From JAFDZW01 sp035632315 (GTDB taxonomy: Bacteria; Bacteroidota; Ignavibacteria; Palsa-1295), in NCBI GenBank assembly GCA_035632315.1, contig DASQGZ010000024.1, positions 1 through 45,029 of the forward strand: a stretch of DNA of 45,029 nucleotides, given 5' to 3'. A model generated the notes under the pieces. It made no database searches and had not been told where the DNA came from. It saw only the letters and a program-made list of their open reading frames with translations. Shown one piece after another: positions 8,577 through 17,332 of the stretch; position 1 is the stretch's first letter, and each line of letters starts with the position of its first letter. The translations under genes and the position numbers were made by a program.

Positions 8577-9653
8577 TTATTCGCAATACATATGGATAAA
8601 CGTATAAGAGATTAATTTGCCAAACCTAAATGCTTGATGGAAATCACTGCAGGCGTCAGTGTTCTCTTTGAGCTCTATTTTTTCAAGACCACGCTCATAA
8701 TATGCGTTTGCATACGTCTGATCAAGTCCTATACACTGGGTGAGGTATTCTATCGCTTCCTTATGTAAACCCTGTTTCGCTTTCATCACTCCAAGATGAT
8801 AATATGGGAGAGCGAAACCGGGACGGATTTCTATTGCTTTTTTAAAATCTGAAAGCGCATTGTCGTATTGTTCCCTGCCAAAAAAAGCAAGTCCCCTCAC
8901 ATTATACGCGAACTCATTTCCTGGTTGCAATTGAGCAGCAATAGTACAATCATTGATGGCCGCCGAGTACTGTTGAAGTTCAACTTCAACATCCGCACGG
9001 TTTACATATTCCTGTGCATCAATTGAATCAATAGAGATTGCCTTCGAATGATCAATAACAGATGAATCATATTGATGAATTTTTTCTCTTGCGATTGCAC
9101 GATGGATATATCCGTATTTGATATTGGGCTGTAACTGAATTGCTTTTGAAAAATCAGTTATTGCGGAATCATATCGGTGCAGTTGATGCTCGGCTGTACC
9201 CCGATTATCATATGCTGCAACAGAATTGCTATCTAACTTAATCGTGGAAGTAAAATCTGAGATAGCAGCGTCATATTTGGAGAGAAAAAATTTTGCTCTG
9301 CCGCGATAATAGTAATAGTCGGCAATGTTCGGCTCATATTTTATCGCCTCCGATAAATGGGTAATCGCTGAATCATATTCTTCAATGAGTATTTCAGCCC
9401 TTCCCTTCCAACTATAAATGAGCCCATTATCAGCGCCACGTTTAGAAGCCTGTGCATAGAGAAGTATTACAGAATCAAGGGTATTCAGCCTTTTACTTTC
9501 AATTTTGAGATCCAATGCGGCAATTACATTTTTGGGGTTAACTTTTACTAACATCGTTAACGTATCTATTTTTGCGACAAGCGCATCCCGTCCGCGTGTC
9601 TGCGCACTGGCAATACCACTAAATAAACCGATTAAGAGAAAAAGTGTTTTCAT
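8577..9653 (-). CDS. Exported tetratricopeptide-repeat protein
   Basis: 358 residues with a signal peptide (MKTLFLLIGLFSGIASAQ). From residue about 60 to the end there are about eight tandem TPR units of 34 residues, each with the Y-D-x-A-I-x-D(F/H)-x-K-A-I core followed by a proline or asparagine turn, e.g. YDSAITDFSKAI. TPR arrays bind other proteins; no enzymatic domain is present. An AGGTAAGGA stretch just before the ATG may serve as ribosome binding site. Base composition is more AT-rich than the neighbouring ileS. It is divergent from the DinB gene at 9774. Function unknown beyond protein-protein binding in the periplasm. Confidence 0.85.
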   Translation of the reverse strand: MKTLFLLIGLFSGIASAQTRGRDALVAKIDTLTMLVKVNPKNVIAALDLKIESKRLNTLDSVILLYAQASKRGADNGLIYSWKGRAEILIEEYDSAITHLSEAIKYEPNIADYYYYRGRAKFFLSKYDAAISDFTSTIKLDSNSVAAYDNRGTAEHQLHRYDSAITDFSKAIQLQPNIKYGYIHRAIAREKIHQYDSSVIDHSKAISIDSIDAQEYVNRADVEVELQQYSAAINDCTIAAQLQPGNEFAYNVRGLAFFGREQYDNALSDFKKAIEIRPGFALPYYHLGVMKAKQGLHKEAIEYLTQCIGLDQTYANAYYERGLEKIELKENTDACSDFHQAFRFGKLISYTFIHMYCE

Positions 9654-9773
9654 TCCTTACCTGTAAATTATTATAATAGCATTTCAGTTCACCGTTAGAA
9701 CTTGGTTCATTGGGATTGATGAGAAAGAGAGGTGTGTTTGCTCAGTTAACTATTAACGATAGATTCTTTTGTA

Positions 9774-10223
9774 ATGTCGCTTCATATTCCAATTATCGAA
9801 TTACTTGGCTATTCGAACAGGCTCTATAACAGAAACCTCGGAGGGATCACCCACGAAGACAGCGTTCGGGAATTGCAGGGCGGAGGAAATAAAATAAATT
9901 GGATCGCCGGACATATCCTTGTCAGTCGGGATTCATTTCGCAAAGCGCTTGGAATTGAAAAGAAAGTCCCTGAGCGCATAACAGAAATATACAAACGCGG
10001 GTCGAATGATATTACTGCGGAATCAGCTGCCAATCTTGCGGAAATTATTGAAATATGTAATGCATCGCAGAACGAGATAGTCGAAGCAGTAAAATCTGCA
10101 AAGCTTGAGCCGGACACCGAGCGGTTCGATACGCTGCTCTTCCTATGTTTTCATGAAAGTTATCATGTCGGCCAGCTTGGGCTGGCACGACGGGCACTTG
10201 GCTTCGAGGGGACAATAAAGTAA
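9774..10223 (+). CDS. DinB-fold putative metal-dependent protein
   Basis: 149 residues in the DinB four-helix-bundle superfamily. The three expected metal-binding histidines are visible: His47 in NWIAGHILVSRD, and His127 and His131 in FHESYHVGQ. The end, GQLGLARRALG, is also typical. Many DinB-fold proteins are thiol transferases or damage-inducible proteins of unknown role. A possible promoter (TTTG 9737-9740, then TAGATTCT from 9760) would make the message almost leaderless; that match is imperfect. It precedes msrA and a second DinB-fold gene, suggesting a thiol or oxidative-stress setting. Confidence 0.8.
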   Translation: MSLHIPIIELLGYSNRLYNRNLGGITHEDSVRELQGGGNKINWIAGHILVSRDSFRKALGIEKKVPERITEIYKRGSNDITAESAANLAEIIEICNASQNEIVEAVKSAKLEPDTERFDTLLFLCFHESYHVGQLGLARRALGFEGTIK

Positions 10224-10305
10224 CTGTGGCTTTCAGCCGGCTCTGCTACATCGTAACTCCTGAATCTTAAATTCGTATCATAACACATAATAAATCAACG
10301 ATTTT

Positions 10306-10782
10306 ATGACCACTGAAAAAGCCACATTCGGAGCAGGGTGTTTTTGGGGCGTTGAAGCGACGTTTCGCCAGACACCGGGTGTGATCTCGACGCAGGTTGG
10401 ATATTCCGGCGGCAAGACCGATCATCCGACATATGAGGACGTCTGCTCGGACGAGACCGGGCATGCTGAAGTTGTTGAAGTTACCTACGACCCTTCAAAA
10501 GTCGATTACAATAAATTGCTCGATATTTTCTGGGAGAATCATAACCCGACGACAATGAATCGCCAGGGACCGGATATCGGTACGCAATACCGTTCTGCGA
10601 TTTTTTTTCATAGCCCCGAACAGCAACAACTTGCCGAGGCATCAAAGGCGAATCTCTCTGCAAACGGAAGATTCTCACGACCGATCGTGACAGAGATCAC
10701 TCCTGCCGCACCTTTTTGGAAAGCAGAAGAGTATCATCAGCAGTATCTCGAAAAACGCGGACTCTCGAGCTGCCATATTTAA
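10306..10782 (+). CDS. msrA: Peptide methionine-S-sulfoxide reductase
   Basis: 158 residues, cytoplasmic. It reduces the S epimer of methionine sulfoxide in proteins. The catalytic motif GCFWG (Cys12) sits near the N-terminus as usual, followed by GVISTQVGYSGG, GHAEVVEVTYDP, FWENHNPTT and the EEYHQQYLEKRG end. Cys156 near the C-terminus (SSCHI) can act as resolving cysteine. No MsrB domain is fused. Only three bases separate it from the YfiT-like gene, so the two are probably co-transcribed. Confidence 0.96.
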   Translation: MTTEKATFGAGCFWGVEATFRQTPGVISTQVGYSGGKTDHPTYEDVCSDETGHAEVVEVTYDPSKVDYNKLLDIFWENHNPTTMNRQGPDIGTQYRSAIFFHSPEQQQLAEASKANLSANGRFSRPIVTEITPAAPFWKAEEYHQQYLEKRGLSSCHI

Positions 10783-10785
10783 ACT

Positions 10786-11325
10786 ATGGACGAGGCAACA
10801 CTTTACAAACTTCGCTATCCGATCGGAGAATTCGAACCGAAAGATTCTTATTCAATAGCCGAACGAGCAGCGAACATTACCACCATTCGCGAACTCCCGC
10901 AGAAATTAGTTCGTGCAGTTGAAACACTAAACGATTCGCAGCTTGACACACCCTATCGTGATGGCGGTTGGACAGTTCGGCAGGTCGTACACCATCTACC
11001 GGATAGCCATATGAACGCGTTTATCCGCCAACGGCTTGCCCTTACGGAAAACAATCCGACGATCAAACCATACGACGAAGCGCAGTGGGCAACGTTCACA
11101 GATAATACAAGAGCACCGGTCGCGCTCTCACTCTCACTTATTTCAGGACTGCACGAGCGCTGGGCATTGATGCTCGAATCGCTCACCGAAGAACAACTTC
11201 ATCGAACATACGAGCACCCCGAATCAGGTGTTTGGACGCTCGAGCAAAGCATCGCAGATTATGCCTGGCACTGCGATCATCATCTCGCACACATCACAGA
11301 ACTGAAAAAGAGAATGAACTGGTGA
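10786..11325 (+). CDS. YfiT/BstA-like DinB-fold putative thiol transferase or metal-dependent hydrolase
   Basis: 179 residues. The N-terminal LRYPIGEFEP, the GGWTVRQVVHHLPDSHMNA block and the C-terminal YAWHCDHHLAHI are hallmarks of the YfiT (BstA) branch of the DinB superfamily, and the His residues in these blocks are the expected metal ligands. Members of this branch in Bacillus transfer bacillithiol to electrophiles; whether this organism makes bacillithiol cannot be seen here. It follows msrA by three bases. Its TGA stop abuts the stop of the convergent gene within the palindrome TGATCA. Confidence 0.88.
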   Translation: MDEATLYKLRYPIGEFEPKDSYSIAERAANITTIRELPQKLVRAVETLNDSQLDTPYRDGGWTVRQVVHHLPDSHMNAFIRQRLALTENNPTIKPYDEAQWATFTDNTRAPVALSLSLISGLHERWALMLESLTEEQLHRTYEHPESGVWTLEQSIADYAWHCDHHLAHITELKKRMNW

Positions 11326-13167
11326 TCACCGCAACACGAGTATCTGCTCGTCAAGCGGCTCCGCGTTCGTGCTCGTAATGCGAACATGATAGACACCATT
11401 GGTCAGCCCGTCTGCGTCGAGTGCTGCAGTATAACTACCTGCCGAAAGATCTCCGTCAAATAATTGGCGAACCTGTTTTCCGAGTTCATCGTACAATACG
11501 ACGCTCACTTCCCCACTGCAGAACGTCGAGAACCGGATCTCTGCATGCGTATTCACCGGGTCCGGCACACACAATAGCGATGCCGCTGCAGGTGAGGGAG
11601 AAATTTGCTTAACGGATGAGTAAAAATAATTTTCAGGGAATTTGTATGCCCGATAGCTATAATTCATACTGTCCATCGCCAGCTCGAATTCCGTTCTGCC
11701 GAATGGCCCGACTTCTGTGATAGCAACAGAATTGCAGGCTCCCCAGCCAATAAGCGTGTTACCGTTTGGCAGCCGTTGAACATATCCCATCGCAGAGCCA
11801 AATACCTGGGGGCTGTGCCGGAATTCCCACACTTCGGTCGCTGTCTTGTTCGTTTGATCGAGTTTATATTCGAGCGCACGGCTGAACGTTCCGCCATTTT
11901 TATGATAATTCCCATTATCATACATCGTGTATGTCCCCGCGTCGGTGCGGCGAATGGCGTGTTGGTGCGAGAAGCCAATGGTATCGTTCGTGAACGTAAA
12001 TTGATTGTTCTTGCCGCCCATACGCCAGATAATATTACCCGTTGCCTGGTCTATCTTTGTGATCTCGTCAAGGTGGCGGCACGAAACGAGTATGTTCGCG
12101 TCGGAATCGATCTCGATCGCATTCATGTGGCAATAATCGACTCCCTGTCCGGTTAGTTGTTCGTTCTCGATGTGGGTAATTTTATAATGATCGAGCCCGC
12201 GCCATTCGAAAATGAGGTTCTTTTCTTTATCGAATCCCTGTACGACATTATCGAGCACTGTTGCAGCGCTGTCGCCGCCCGTTACATACGGGCGCATATC
12301 CATTGCTACATTATCGATCGCAATGATGTAGTAACTGCCGTCGGGTCCGTACATCAGTTCATGCCCATCCGTTTGATACCCGTTTGCAGCCATGATCGTA
12401 TCGATGACTGTGAAATTTGAGTCGAGAACGTATGTCGCTTGTGCCGAAGCATCGTAATACGTGTATGTTCCGTTCTTCTCGGGCTTAAAATCAAGCGTTA
12501 GTGAGGGGCCGGATGTTTGAGCGAACAACACATTTCCGCCTTTGTCGAGGATCATCCGATACATCGAAGATTGCGCAATTGCAAACTTGAAGTTTGCGAT
12601 ATAGACCTTGCCTTCGGACGGGTTGTCATTATTGACGACCGTCATAAATGGAAAGCTTTGCGTACCTTCGCTCGCAACCTTGTGGTTCGATCCGCCAAGT
12701 TGATTTCCGGCATGGTCGTTGTGTATCTCTTCTTCGAAGATGGGGTCGTCGCTATGAAACGAAGGATCAATCGTTGCGACAGTATGATCTCGCGTTGTAA
12801 ACGAGAGGTGTTGCGGATCTGTCCGGCCTCCGTCGGCCGTTGGCAACGCTCCGCATAGAATAGAAACCGCCTCCCCGAGTGCAAACGGTTTTGAAGGAGT
12901 GAATATTAATGTTTTTGCATCGGCTGAAAGCTTTTGCGTACCATTGTATGTACCGCCGATGGTTCCCGTTACCTGAATCGGCACCGTTTTAAAGCGTGTC
13001 CGGTCCAGTACAACACTAAATGTTAATCCGACGGAAGTCCGAGGGTTAACATTCCGTGAATCATTAAGCGGATAACTATTCGTCAGCGAAGCCGACGTTT
13101 TTGCATTGGAAAGTGTTGCCAGAGAAAGAGCCATCCCGACGAGCAAAGGAGTCAGACAAATTTTCAT
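11326..13167 (-). CDS. Secreted arylsulfotransferase-family protein with Ig-like domain and T9SS sorting domain
   Basis: 613 residues. Signal peptide (MKICLTPLLVGMALSLATLS), then a Big_5-type Ig-like domain (residues about 28-125), then a six-bladed-propeller-type arylsulfotransferase (ASST) domain (about 165-530). The counterparts of the enzyme's catalytic residues are visible: His269 (TDGHELMYG), His347 (DYCHMNAI), Arg364 (VSCRHLD) and a His in GFSHQHAIR (401/403). The last 85 residues are a T9SS sorting domain ending VRITSTNAEPLDEQILVLR. ASST moves sulfate between phenolic compounds without PAPS; the substrate here is unknown. Related eukaryote-like or non-enzymatic members exist, so activity is not certain. 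Confidence 0.82.
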   Translation of the reverse strand: MKICLTPLLVGMALSLATLSNAKTSASLTNSYPLNDSRNVNPRTSVGLTFSVVLDRTRFKTVPIQVTGTIGGTYNGTQKLSADAKTLIFTPSKPFALGEAVSILCGALPTADGGRTDPQHLSFTTRDHTVATIDPSFHSDDPIFEEEIHNDHAGNQLGGSNHKVASEGTQSFPFMTVVNNDNPSEGKVYIANFKFAIAQSSMYRMILDKGGNVLFAQTSGPSLTLDFKPEKNGTYTYYDASAQATYVLDSNFTVIDTIMAANGYQTDGHELMYGPDGSYYIIAIDNVAMDMRPYVTGGDSAATVLDNVVQGFDKEKNLIFEWRGLDHYKITHIENEQLTGQGVDYCHMNAIEIDSDANILVSCRHLDEITKIDQATGNIIWRMGGKNNQFTFTNDTIGFSHQHAIRRTDAGTYTMYDNGNYHKNGGTFSRALEYKLDQTNKTATEVWEFRHSPQVFGSAMGYVQRLPNGNTLIGWGACNSVAITEVGPFGRTEFELAMDSMNYSYRAYKFPENYFYSSVKQISPSPAAASLLCVPDPVNTHAEIRFSTFCSGEVSVVLYDELGKQVRQLFDGDLSAGSYTAALDADGLTNGVYHVRITSTNAEPLDEQILVLR

Positions 13168-13304
13168 TTATATAGGTAAAAAGAGAGTATACGAAATAGA
13201 CACATTGCATCACAATATGTTTCGGGGAAAACCGACTGTGAGAACACTACAGAACACGACAAAAGACATTATCTAAGACAGCAGTTCTCATGAAAAGGTT
13301 TAAC

Positions 13305-13334
13305 AAAAAAAAACGCGCCCCTTGTGGGAGCGCG
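13305..13334 (-). terminator. Intrinsic terminator of the 13391-13807 gene
   Basis: Read on the minus strand, CGCGCTCCC pairs with GGGGCGCG across a short loop (one G-U pair) and is followed by nine Ts. The pair that is G-U on this strand would be a C-A mismatch on the other, so the hairpin is meant for minus-strand RNA. The rest of 13168-13390 shows no gene. Confidence 0.85.
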
Positions 13335-13390
13335 CCTTCATCATACATCATCTCTAAAGGAACAGACCAATCTAACTCTACAAATTTCTG

Positions 13391-13807
13391 TTAATCAACT
13401 TTTTTGTTCTCAGCTACTCCGAAACCAACGCCGCTTAGCTCTGCAACATTAAAATCCCTGACGATATATTCCGTTTTTTCAACAGCCGGCGTTTCGACGA
13501 GCTCATCCTTTGTAACGATGTCATCACCCTCGAGATGCACCCAGTATTTCTTGCCGGGTTTGAGGACTACCAAGTAGTTTCCGCTCTCACTATTGGAACG
13601 GCTGGCTGTTACCTCGAGCGCTTTATCGCCGATCTCGCGCACACTAACCTTTACGGAATGGGCTTTCCCTGTCTGCTCCGTACGAATTGTACCCTTGAGC
13701 ATGACGACTGCCTTCGAGAATTGGGCATTTGCAGTATTTACATTTGCACAAAAAAACATTACCCCAGATAGGGATAGAGTCGTCAATATTTTGCTAAGCC
13801 TTTTCAT
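13391..13807 (-). CDS. Small exported protein with carboxypeptidase-regulatory-like beta domain
   Basis: 138 residues. Signal peptide of about 28 residues (ends in NVNTANA), then a beta-rich domain: MLKGTIRTEQTGKAHSV, then GNYLVVLKPGKKYWVHLEG. This resembles the CarboxypepD_reg/Cna-B-like fold found at the N-terminus of many Bacteroidota envelope proteins, though here it stands alone. I do not recognise a family name. It has its own terminator; the 229 bases upstream (13808-14036) are AT-rich with no gene I can support. Probably periplasmic or outer-membrane associated; function unknown. Confidence 0.7.
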   Translation of the reverse strand: MKRLSKILTTLSLSGVMFFCANVNTANAQFSKAVVMLKGTIRTEQTGKAHSVKVSVREIGDKALEVTASRSNSESGNYLVVLKPGKKYWVHLEGDDIVTKDELVETPAVEKTEYIVRDFNVAELSGVGFGVAENKKVD

Positions 13808-14036
13808 CAGTTCGTCTATATTTTGTATAGTTTTGTATGCACTATCTGGGGCGATGATAATAATTCTACCAAAAACCGTGCCACGATTGTCAGATTATGG
13901 TAATTTATTATAAATAACACGTTAGTAATACTCATTATTTTCTGGAAATGTCGGTAACTTGGCAAAACGTTATCTAAAAAGCTCAAATCATTACCAATTA
14001 TTCATCATTATGACCTCAGATATTAAAATACCCCGC

Positions 14037-14924
14037 TCATTGAGGCATTTTGATCTTTACTGTCAGACGTTGTGTATTTTCTTTCGCCTGACTATATTCA
14101 ATTTCAAGCGTTTGACTACCAGATACAGCGGTGATAAAATTCGGGAGCAGAAACTTAGCATCGTCGATCATTCCTGAAAACTGAATATTCAGATCGGGCG
14201 CTGTTGCTGCGAACGAAGCAGAGTCAATGACCCTGTTCCAACGCTCGTATGATAAAATATGCACTGAGCCCCCGGTTAGCTTATACGTAACAGCTTCGGT
14301 GCATTCGTTCTCGGGCCGGCAGATGATAAGCTTCGAGCGATCAGCGCCGAGCACATGTCTCGTGATATTTTCGTAATCATTTCCCGACAGACGGATCGGA
14401 GGAATGCCGTAAACGACGTCATTTAGAACACCAAGCGAAAGGCCCTTCATCCCGGTTAGCTTTTCGAGTTCTTTTTCATCAGGTTTGCCATGATAATGCT
14501 CACCCTCGATGGCGTTATAAAAATTATATTCCGATGTTGAACCAAGAAATTTCGCAGCGGTGATCCCGAACGGTCCGTTGATGATCATACTCAGAGAATC
14601 GCCCCCGGCGGTAGGCCGTTTCGATCGGAGAGTAAATTGCCCGCTCTGCGATGCGTTCGCGTCGTGAAAAGTGATCGTTCCTTCGGCATAGAGTGAGTTG
14701 CAAAGACCGGAGAGCGCTGAAAGTGCATCGCAGACCTGTTTTGTTTCATCACTGGTGACGACAGGCTTTGATGGTATAGAATTTGTCGTTCGGCTGACCA
14801 TTGGCGTGGAAGTACAGCCGCCAACAATGAACAATAGAATTCCGAGACATTCGGAATACTTCTTCAGAGTAAATCTTTTCAACCTCACAATGGGTATACT
14901 TCCCCGCCGTGCAAGGAGTTTCAT
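14037..14924 (-). CDS. DUF4292-like (LolB-type fold) lipoprotein
   Basis: 295 residues. A lipobox (GILLFIVGGC) lies unusually far in, at about residue 37; a GTG at 14888 would give a shorter and more normal signal peptide and may be the true start. The body shows the pattern of DUF4292/LolB-like proteins: a beta-strand series (GTITFHD, SGQFTLRSKR), SLSMIINGPFGITAAKFLG, then GEHYHGKP and a C-terminal VKIKMP strand. Such proteins are thought to bind lipid or lipoprotein at the outer membrane. It starts five bases after the YncE-like gene and is probably in its operon. Family call moderate; role inferred. Confidence 0.65.
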   Translation of the reverse strand: MKLLARRGSIPIVRLKRFTLKKYSECLGILLFIVGGCTSTPMVSRTTNSIPSKPVVTSDETKQVCDALSALSGLCNSLYAEGTITFHDANASQSGQFTLRSKRPTAGGDSLSMIINGPFGITAAKFLGSTSEYNFYNAIEGEHYHGKPDEKELEKLTGMKGLSLGVLNDVVYGIPPIRLSGNDYENITRHVLGADRSKLIICRPENECTEAVTYKLTGGSVHILSYERWNRVIDSASFAATAPDLNIQFSGMIDDAKFLLPNFITAVSGSQTLEIEYSQAKENTQRLTVKIKMPQ

Positions 14925-14929
14925 TACAA

Positions 14930-15958
14930 TTATTTCACCGGAGCGACATCGAGGATCACAAATGTATTCGGCTTGACTGATGGCCTGGGATGTGGGCGAT
15001 CGGCTGTTGGTTCGGGCGCCGGACCGAACTCGGCGGTCGGGAGATATAAGTGATGTGTCGTTTCGTCGATCGTGATGTTTTTTGCGCCGACCCGGGTTTG
15101 TATCGTTTCGAGCACATCAAATGTCGAATCGTTCTTTTCTTCGATAACGGTGATCGTCCCGTCACCATTTGAACTATAGGCTCTGCCGAGAGCAGGGTCG
15201 AACGCAGCGCCGTCAACTCTGCTTCCGATCGGAAGCGTTGCGACGACGGCTCCGGTCAAGCTATTCAGGACGATCATCTTATTGTTCGAACACGTCGAAA
15301 AAAGCCGGTGATGTTTCTTGTCAATTGCAAGTCCGCTCGGTTCTTCCCCGGTCGCCAAATTAAAATATCTTCGAACTTTCATCTTCGCAGGATCGATCTC
15401 TGCCACCTGATTTTTATTTTCTATGTTGACAAATATCCTCCCGCGCTCGTCGCTCACGGCAAGCTCGGGTTTTCCGGCAAGAGCGATTGTGCCGATGACT
15501 ACATCTTTGCGGGCATCGATTACCGTCGCATTCGAACTGTGGCCGTTAAATACGAACACCCGATGCGAGAACGGATCGTAGAGCATTGCATCAGGTCCCA
15601 CTCCGGTTACCTTGATATTTTTTATCGTTGCAAGTGTTTCGGTATTGAATACTGTTACGGAAGTATCTTTCCCGTTACTGGTGTATCCTTTTTTGAAGTC
15701 GCCAGCGATCGCTATGTCGTGTACCCCGTTCGTTGCGGGTATCGTCCCGACCGTTATGCCGGTGTGAACATCGAGCACATTAACGACAGTGCTATGGGAA
15801 ATATACAATTTTCCCGCTGCCGGATCCATCGTCAGAATATCCCAACTGCCGTCACCGGCAATGTGATATGTGTTAACAATCGAATATGTCGGCTGCGCCA
15901 AGATGGCTGAATCACCAATACACAGCAGTGCAGTAATAAGAAACAATATCTTTTTCAT
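14930..15958 (-). CDS. YncE-like exported beta-propeller protein
   Basis: 342 residues from the ATG at 15958, preferred over a GTG two codons upstream because it begins a clean signal peptide (MKKILFLITALLCIG). The mature part is a series of YVTN-type blades, recognisable from repeated D-x-x-T/H-G-x-x-V/I-G-T-I and GRxF/Y-V-x-N units, e.g. VLDVHTGITVGTIPATNG, and AVSDERGRIFVNIENKNQV. Such proteins are periplasmic or surface-exposed with no common enzymatic activity; a Pro-rich loop (residues about 310-325) is near the C-terminus. No T9SS tail is present. Confidence 0.82.
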   Translation of the reverse strand: MKKILFLITALLCIGDSAILAQPTYSIVNTYHIAGDGSWDILTMDPAAGKLYISHSTVVNVLDVHTGITVGTIPATNGVHDIAIAGDFKKGYTSNGKDTSVTVFNTETLATIKNIKVTGVGPDAMLYDPFSHRVFVFNGHSSNATVIDARKDVVIGTIALAGKPELAVSDERGRIFVNIENKNQVAEIDPAKMKVRRYFNLATGEEPSGLAIDKKHHRLFSTCSNNKMIVLNSLTGAVVATLPIGSRVDGAAFDPALGRAYSSNGDGTITVIEEKNDSTFDVLETIQTRVGAKNITIDETTHHLYLPTAEFGPAPEPTADRPHPRPSVKPNTFVILDVAPVK

Positions 15959-15989
15959 CCACACAATACAAAAAAAACTCTCCGTTCAT

Positions 15990-16655
15990 TCATTGCCAAA
16001 TTGTAAAATGTGCATGGGCGTCTTTTTCGTGCATTGACTCGTAATGCCACCATTCGCTTTGTAATTGAATAAAACCAGCTCGCTGCATCAATCGCCGAAG
16101 AATTAAGCGATTCTTATATTGCGATAGAGTTAATTTTTTTGTTCGAAGTGATTCCTTCTCAAAGCGGGGGGAAGCAAGTGGAGTAAAATCGTCAAAATCA
16201 GTCCCCATATCGAGCGGCGTACCGTGCTCATCGGCAAGCGTCAGATCGACCGCAAGCCCGAGCGTGTGCATCGAAACATATTTCGGATAGGCAACATATT
16301 TTGCGCGTGGTGTATGCTTTACTGCATCCCATAATTTCTGCTGTACCGACTGCGTCCGGTATGCGTCGAAAATGATAAACTTCCACCCGGAATGCTCGTT
16401 GGAAAGAATATTGCATGCCTTGACAAATTTTTTGAATGCGACCTCTCGGATTATACACGATGAACTGCTGTCGATGATACGCCTGCAAATATTATTCGGT
16501 GTCGAATAGCGCTTGTCAATAATCACATTTGGACACTCGGAAAGCTCTGAAAATCCTTTGGGCGTCACCACAGGCATACGGACGTTCCACTGTGCTGACA
16601 GTGGTTCTACAGCCGAAAGTAATAACCAAATAATGATGATGGCGTACCGATTCAC
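15990..16655 (-). CDS. Exported VanX/DdpX-type D-Ala-D-Ala dipeptidase
   Basis: 221 residues with a signal peptide (MNRYAIIIIWLLLSAVEPLSA). The zinc-peptidase motifs of the VanX (M15D) family are intact: SMHTLGLAVDLT gives His130 and Asp137, SEWWHYE gives Glu201 and His204, and Arg100 in FDAYRT matches the substrate Arg71 of VanX. It would hydrolyse D-alanyl-D-alanine. Because it is exported and stands without vanH/vanA or ddl, nutrient recovery or peptidoglycan turnover is more likely than glycopeptide resistance. It may share an operon with the YncE-like and DUF4292-like genes. Confidence 0.92.
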   Translation of the reverse strand: MNRYAIIIIWLLLSAVEPLSAQWNVRMPVVTPKGFSELSECPNVIIDKRYSTPNNICRRIIDSSSSCIIREVAFKKFVKACNILSNEHSGWKFIIFDAYRTQSVQQKLWDAVKHTPRAKYVAYPKYVSMHTLGLAVDLTLADEHGTPLDMGTDFDDFTPLASPRFEKESLRTKKLTLSQYKNRLILRRLMQRAGFIQLQSEWWHYESMHEKDAHAHFTIWQ

Positions 16656-16680
16656 CTGTTCACACTCAAAATTTTATGCT

Positions 16681-16716
16681 CATAAAATAAAACACCCGCT
16701 CGGATTGAGCGGGTGT
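16681..16716 (-). terminator. Intrinsic terminator of the short T9SS gene
   Basis: On the minus strand the stem ACACCCGCTC / GAGCGGGTGT pairs perfectly over 10 bp around a five-base loop (16692-16716) and runs into TTTTATTTTATG. It lies 47 bases after the stop of the 16763-17284 gene and before the dipeptidase gene, so it separates the two transcripts. Confidence 0.9.
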
Positions 16717-16762
16717 GTCAGAAGAGTTAAATACTCTCGTCGAAATGTTATCTCAGGTCAGA

Positions 16763-17284
16763 TTATTTCGTGAGAACCATCTTGCGCGTCTTGACGAAGT
16801 TTCCAGCTTCAATACGGTAGATGTAGGTTCCCGACGGAATGTTGTCTGCTTGGAATACGTATTCGTACTTACCCGGCTCCATCCACTGGCCGTCAATCGC
16901 TCGCGTTACTTCCTCGCCGAGGAGGTTCATGATCTTGAGTGTCACTTTCTGACGCTCAGGGATCGTGAAGCGAATCGTTGTTGACGGGTTGAATGGGTTC
17001 GGGAAGTTCTGCTCGAGATCGTAACCGTCGACGATGCCCGGGGTCGGATGTACATCATTGACCAGGTTCAGGCTGTGCCAGAAACCTTGACCAGCGGTGT
17101 ACTGAGCTCCCGTGACAGTGCCGATGACTGGCTGTCCGATCGTACCATTCATAGAATAAGTACTATTGGATGCCGGGCCACCGCCTGCGCCGATCACGCT
17201 CGAGGCGATCGTATATTGCGCGAAAGCGCTTGCCGCGCTCAGTGCAATACACGCTCCTGCGATCAGTAGTCCTCGAATCTTCAT
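16763..17284 (-). CDS. Short secreted protein with T9SS sorting domain
   Basis: 173 residues from the ATG at 17284, where a clean signal peptide begins (MKIRGLLIAGACIALSAASA); the open frame extends 17 codons upstream but the extension is charged. Between signal and tail there are only about 60 residues (YTIASSVIGAGGG, then GQPVIGTVTG and GQGFWHSL). The C-terminal 85 residues are a textbook sorting domain: YDLEQNFPNPFNPSTTIRF, MNLLGEEV, IPSGTYIYRIEAG and MVLTK. It has a clear promoter and terminator, so it is a single-gene unit, perhaps strongly expressed. Function unknown. Confidence 0.85.
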   Translation of the reverse strand: MKIRGLLIAGACIALSAASAFAQYTIASSVIGAGGGPASNSTYSMNGTIGQPVIGTVTGAQYTAGQGFWHSLNLVNDVHPTPGIVDGYDLEQNFPNPFNPSTTIRFTIPERQKVTLKIMNLLGEEVTRAIDGQWMEPGKYEYVFQADNIPSGTYIYRIEAGNFVKTRKMVLTK

Positions 17285-17332
17285 TCTTTGTTTTTCCCTT
17301 CGAATTATTATTTCGTCGAGAGAGAGTTCACT

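Noticed and set aside
15990..16655. Glycopeptide-resistance gene vanX
   Set aside because: The product has a signal peptide and there are no vanH/vanA/vanRS genes nearby; D-Ala-D-Ala recovery is more likely.
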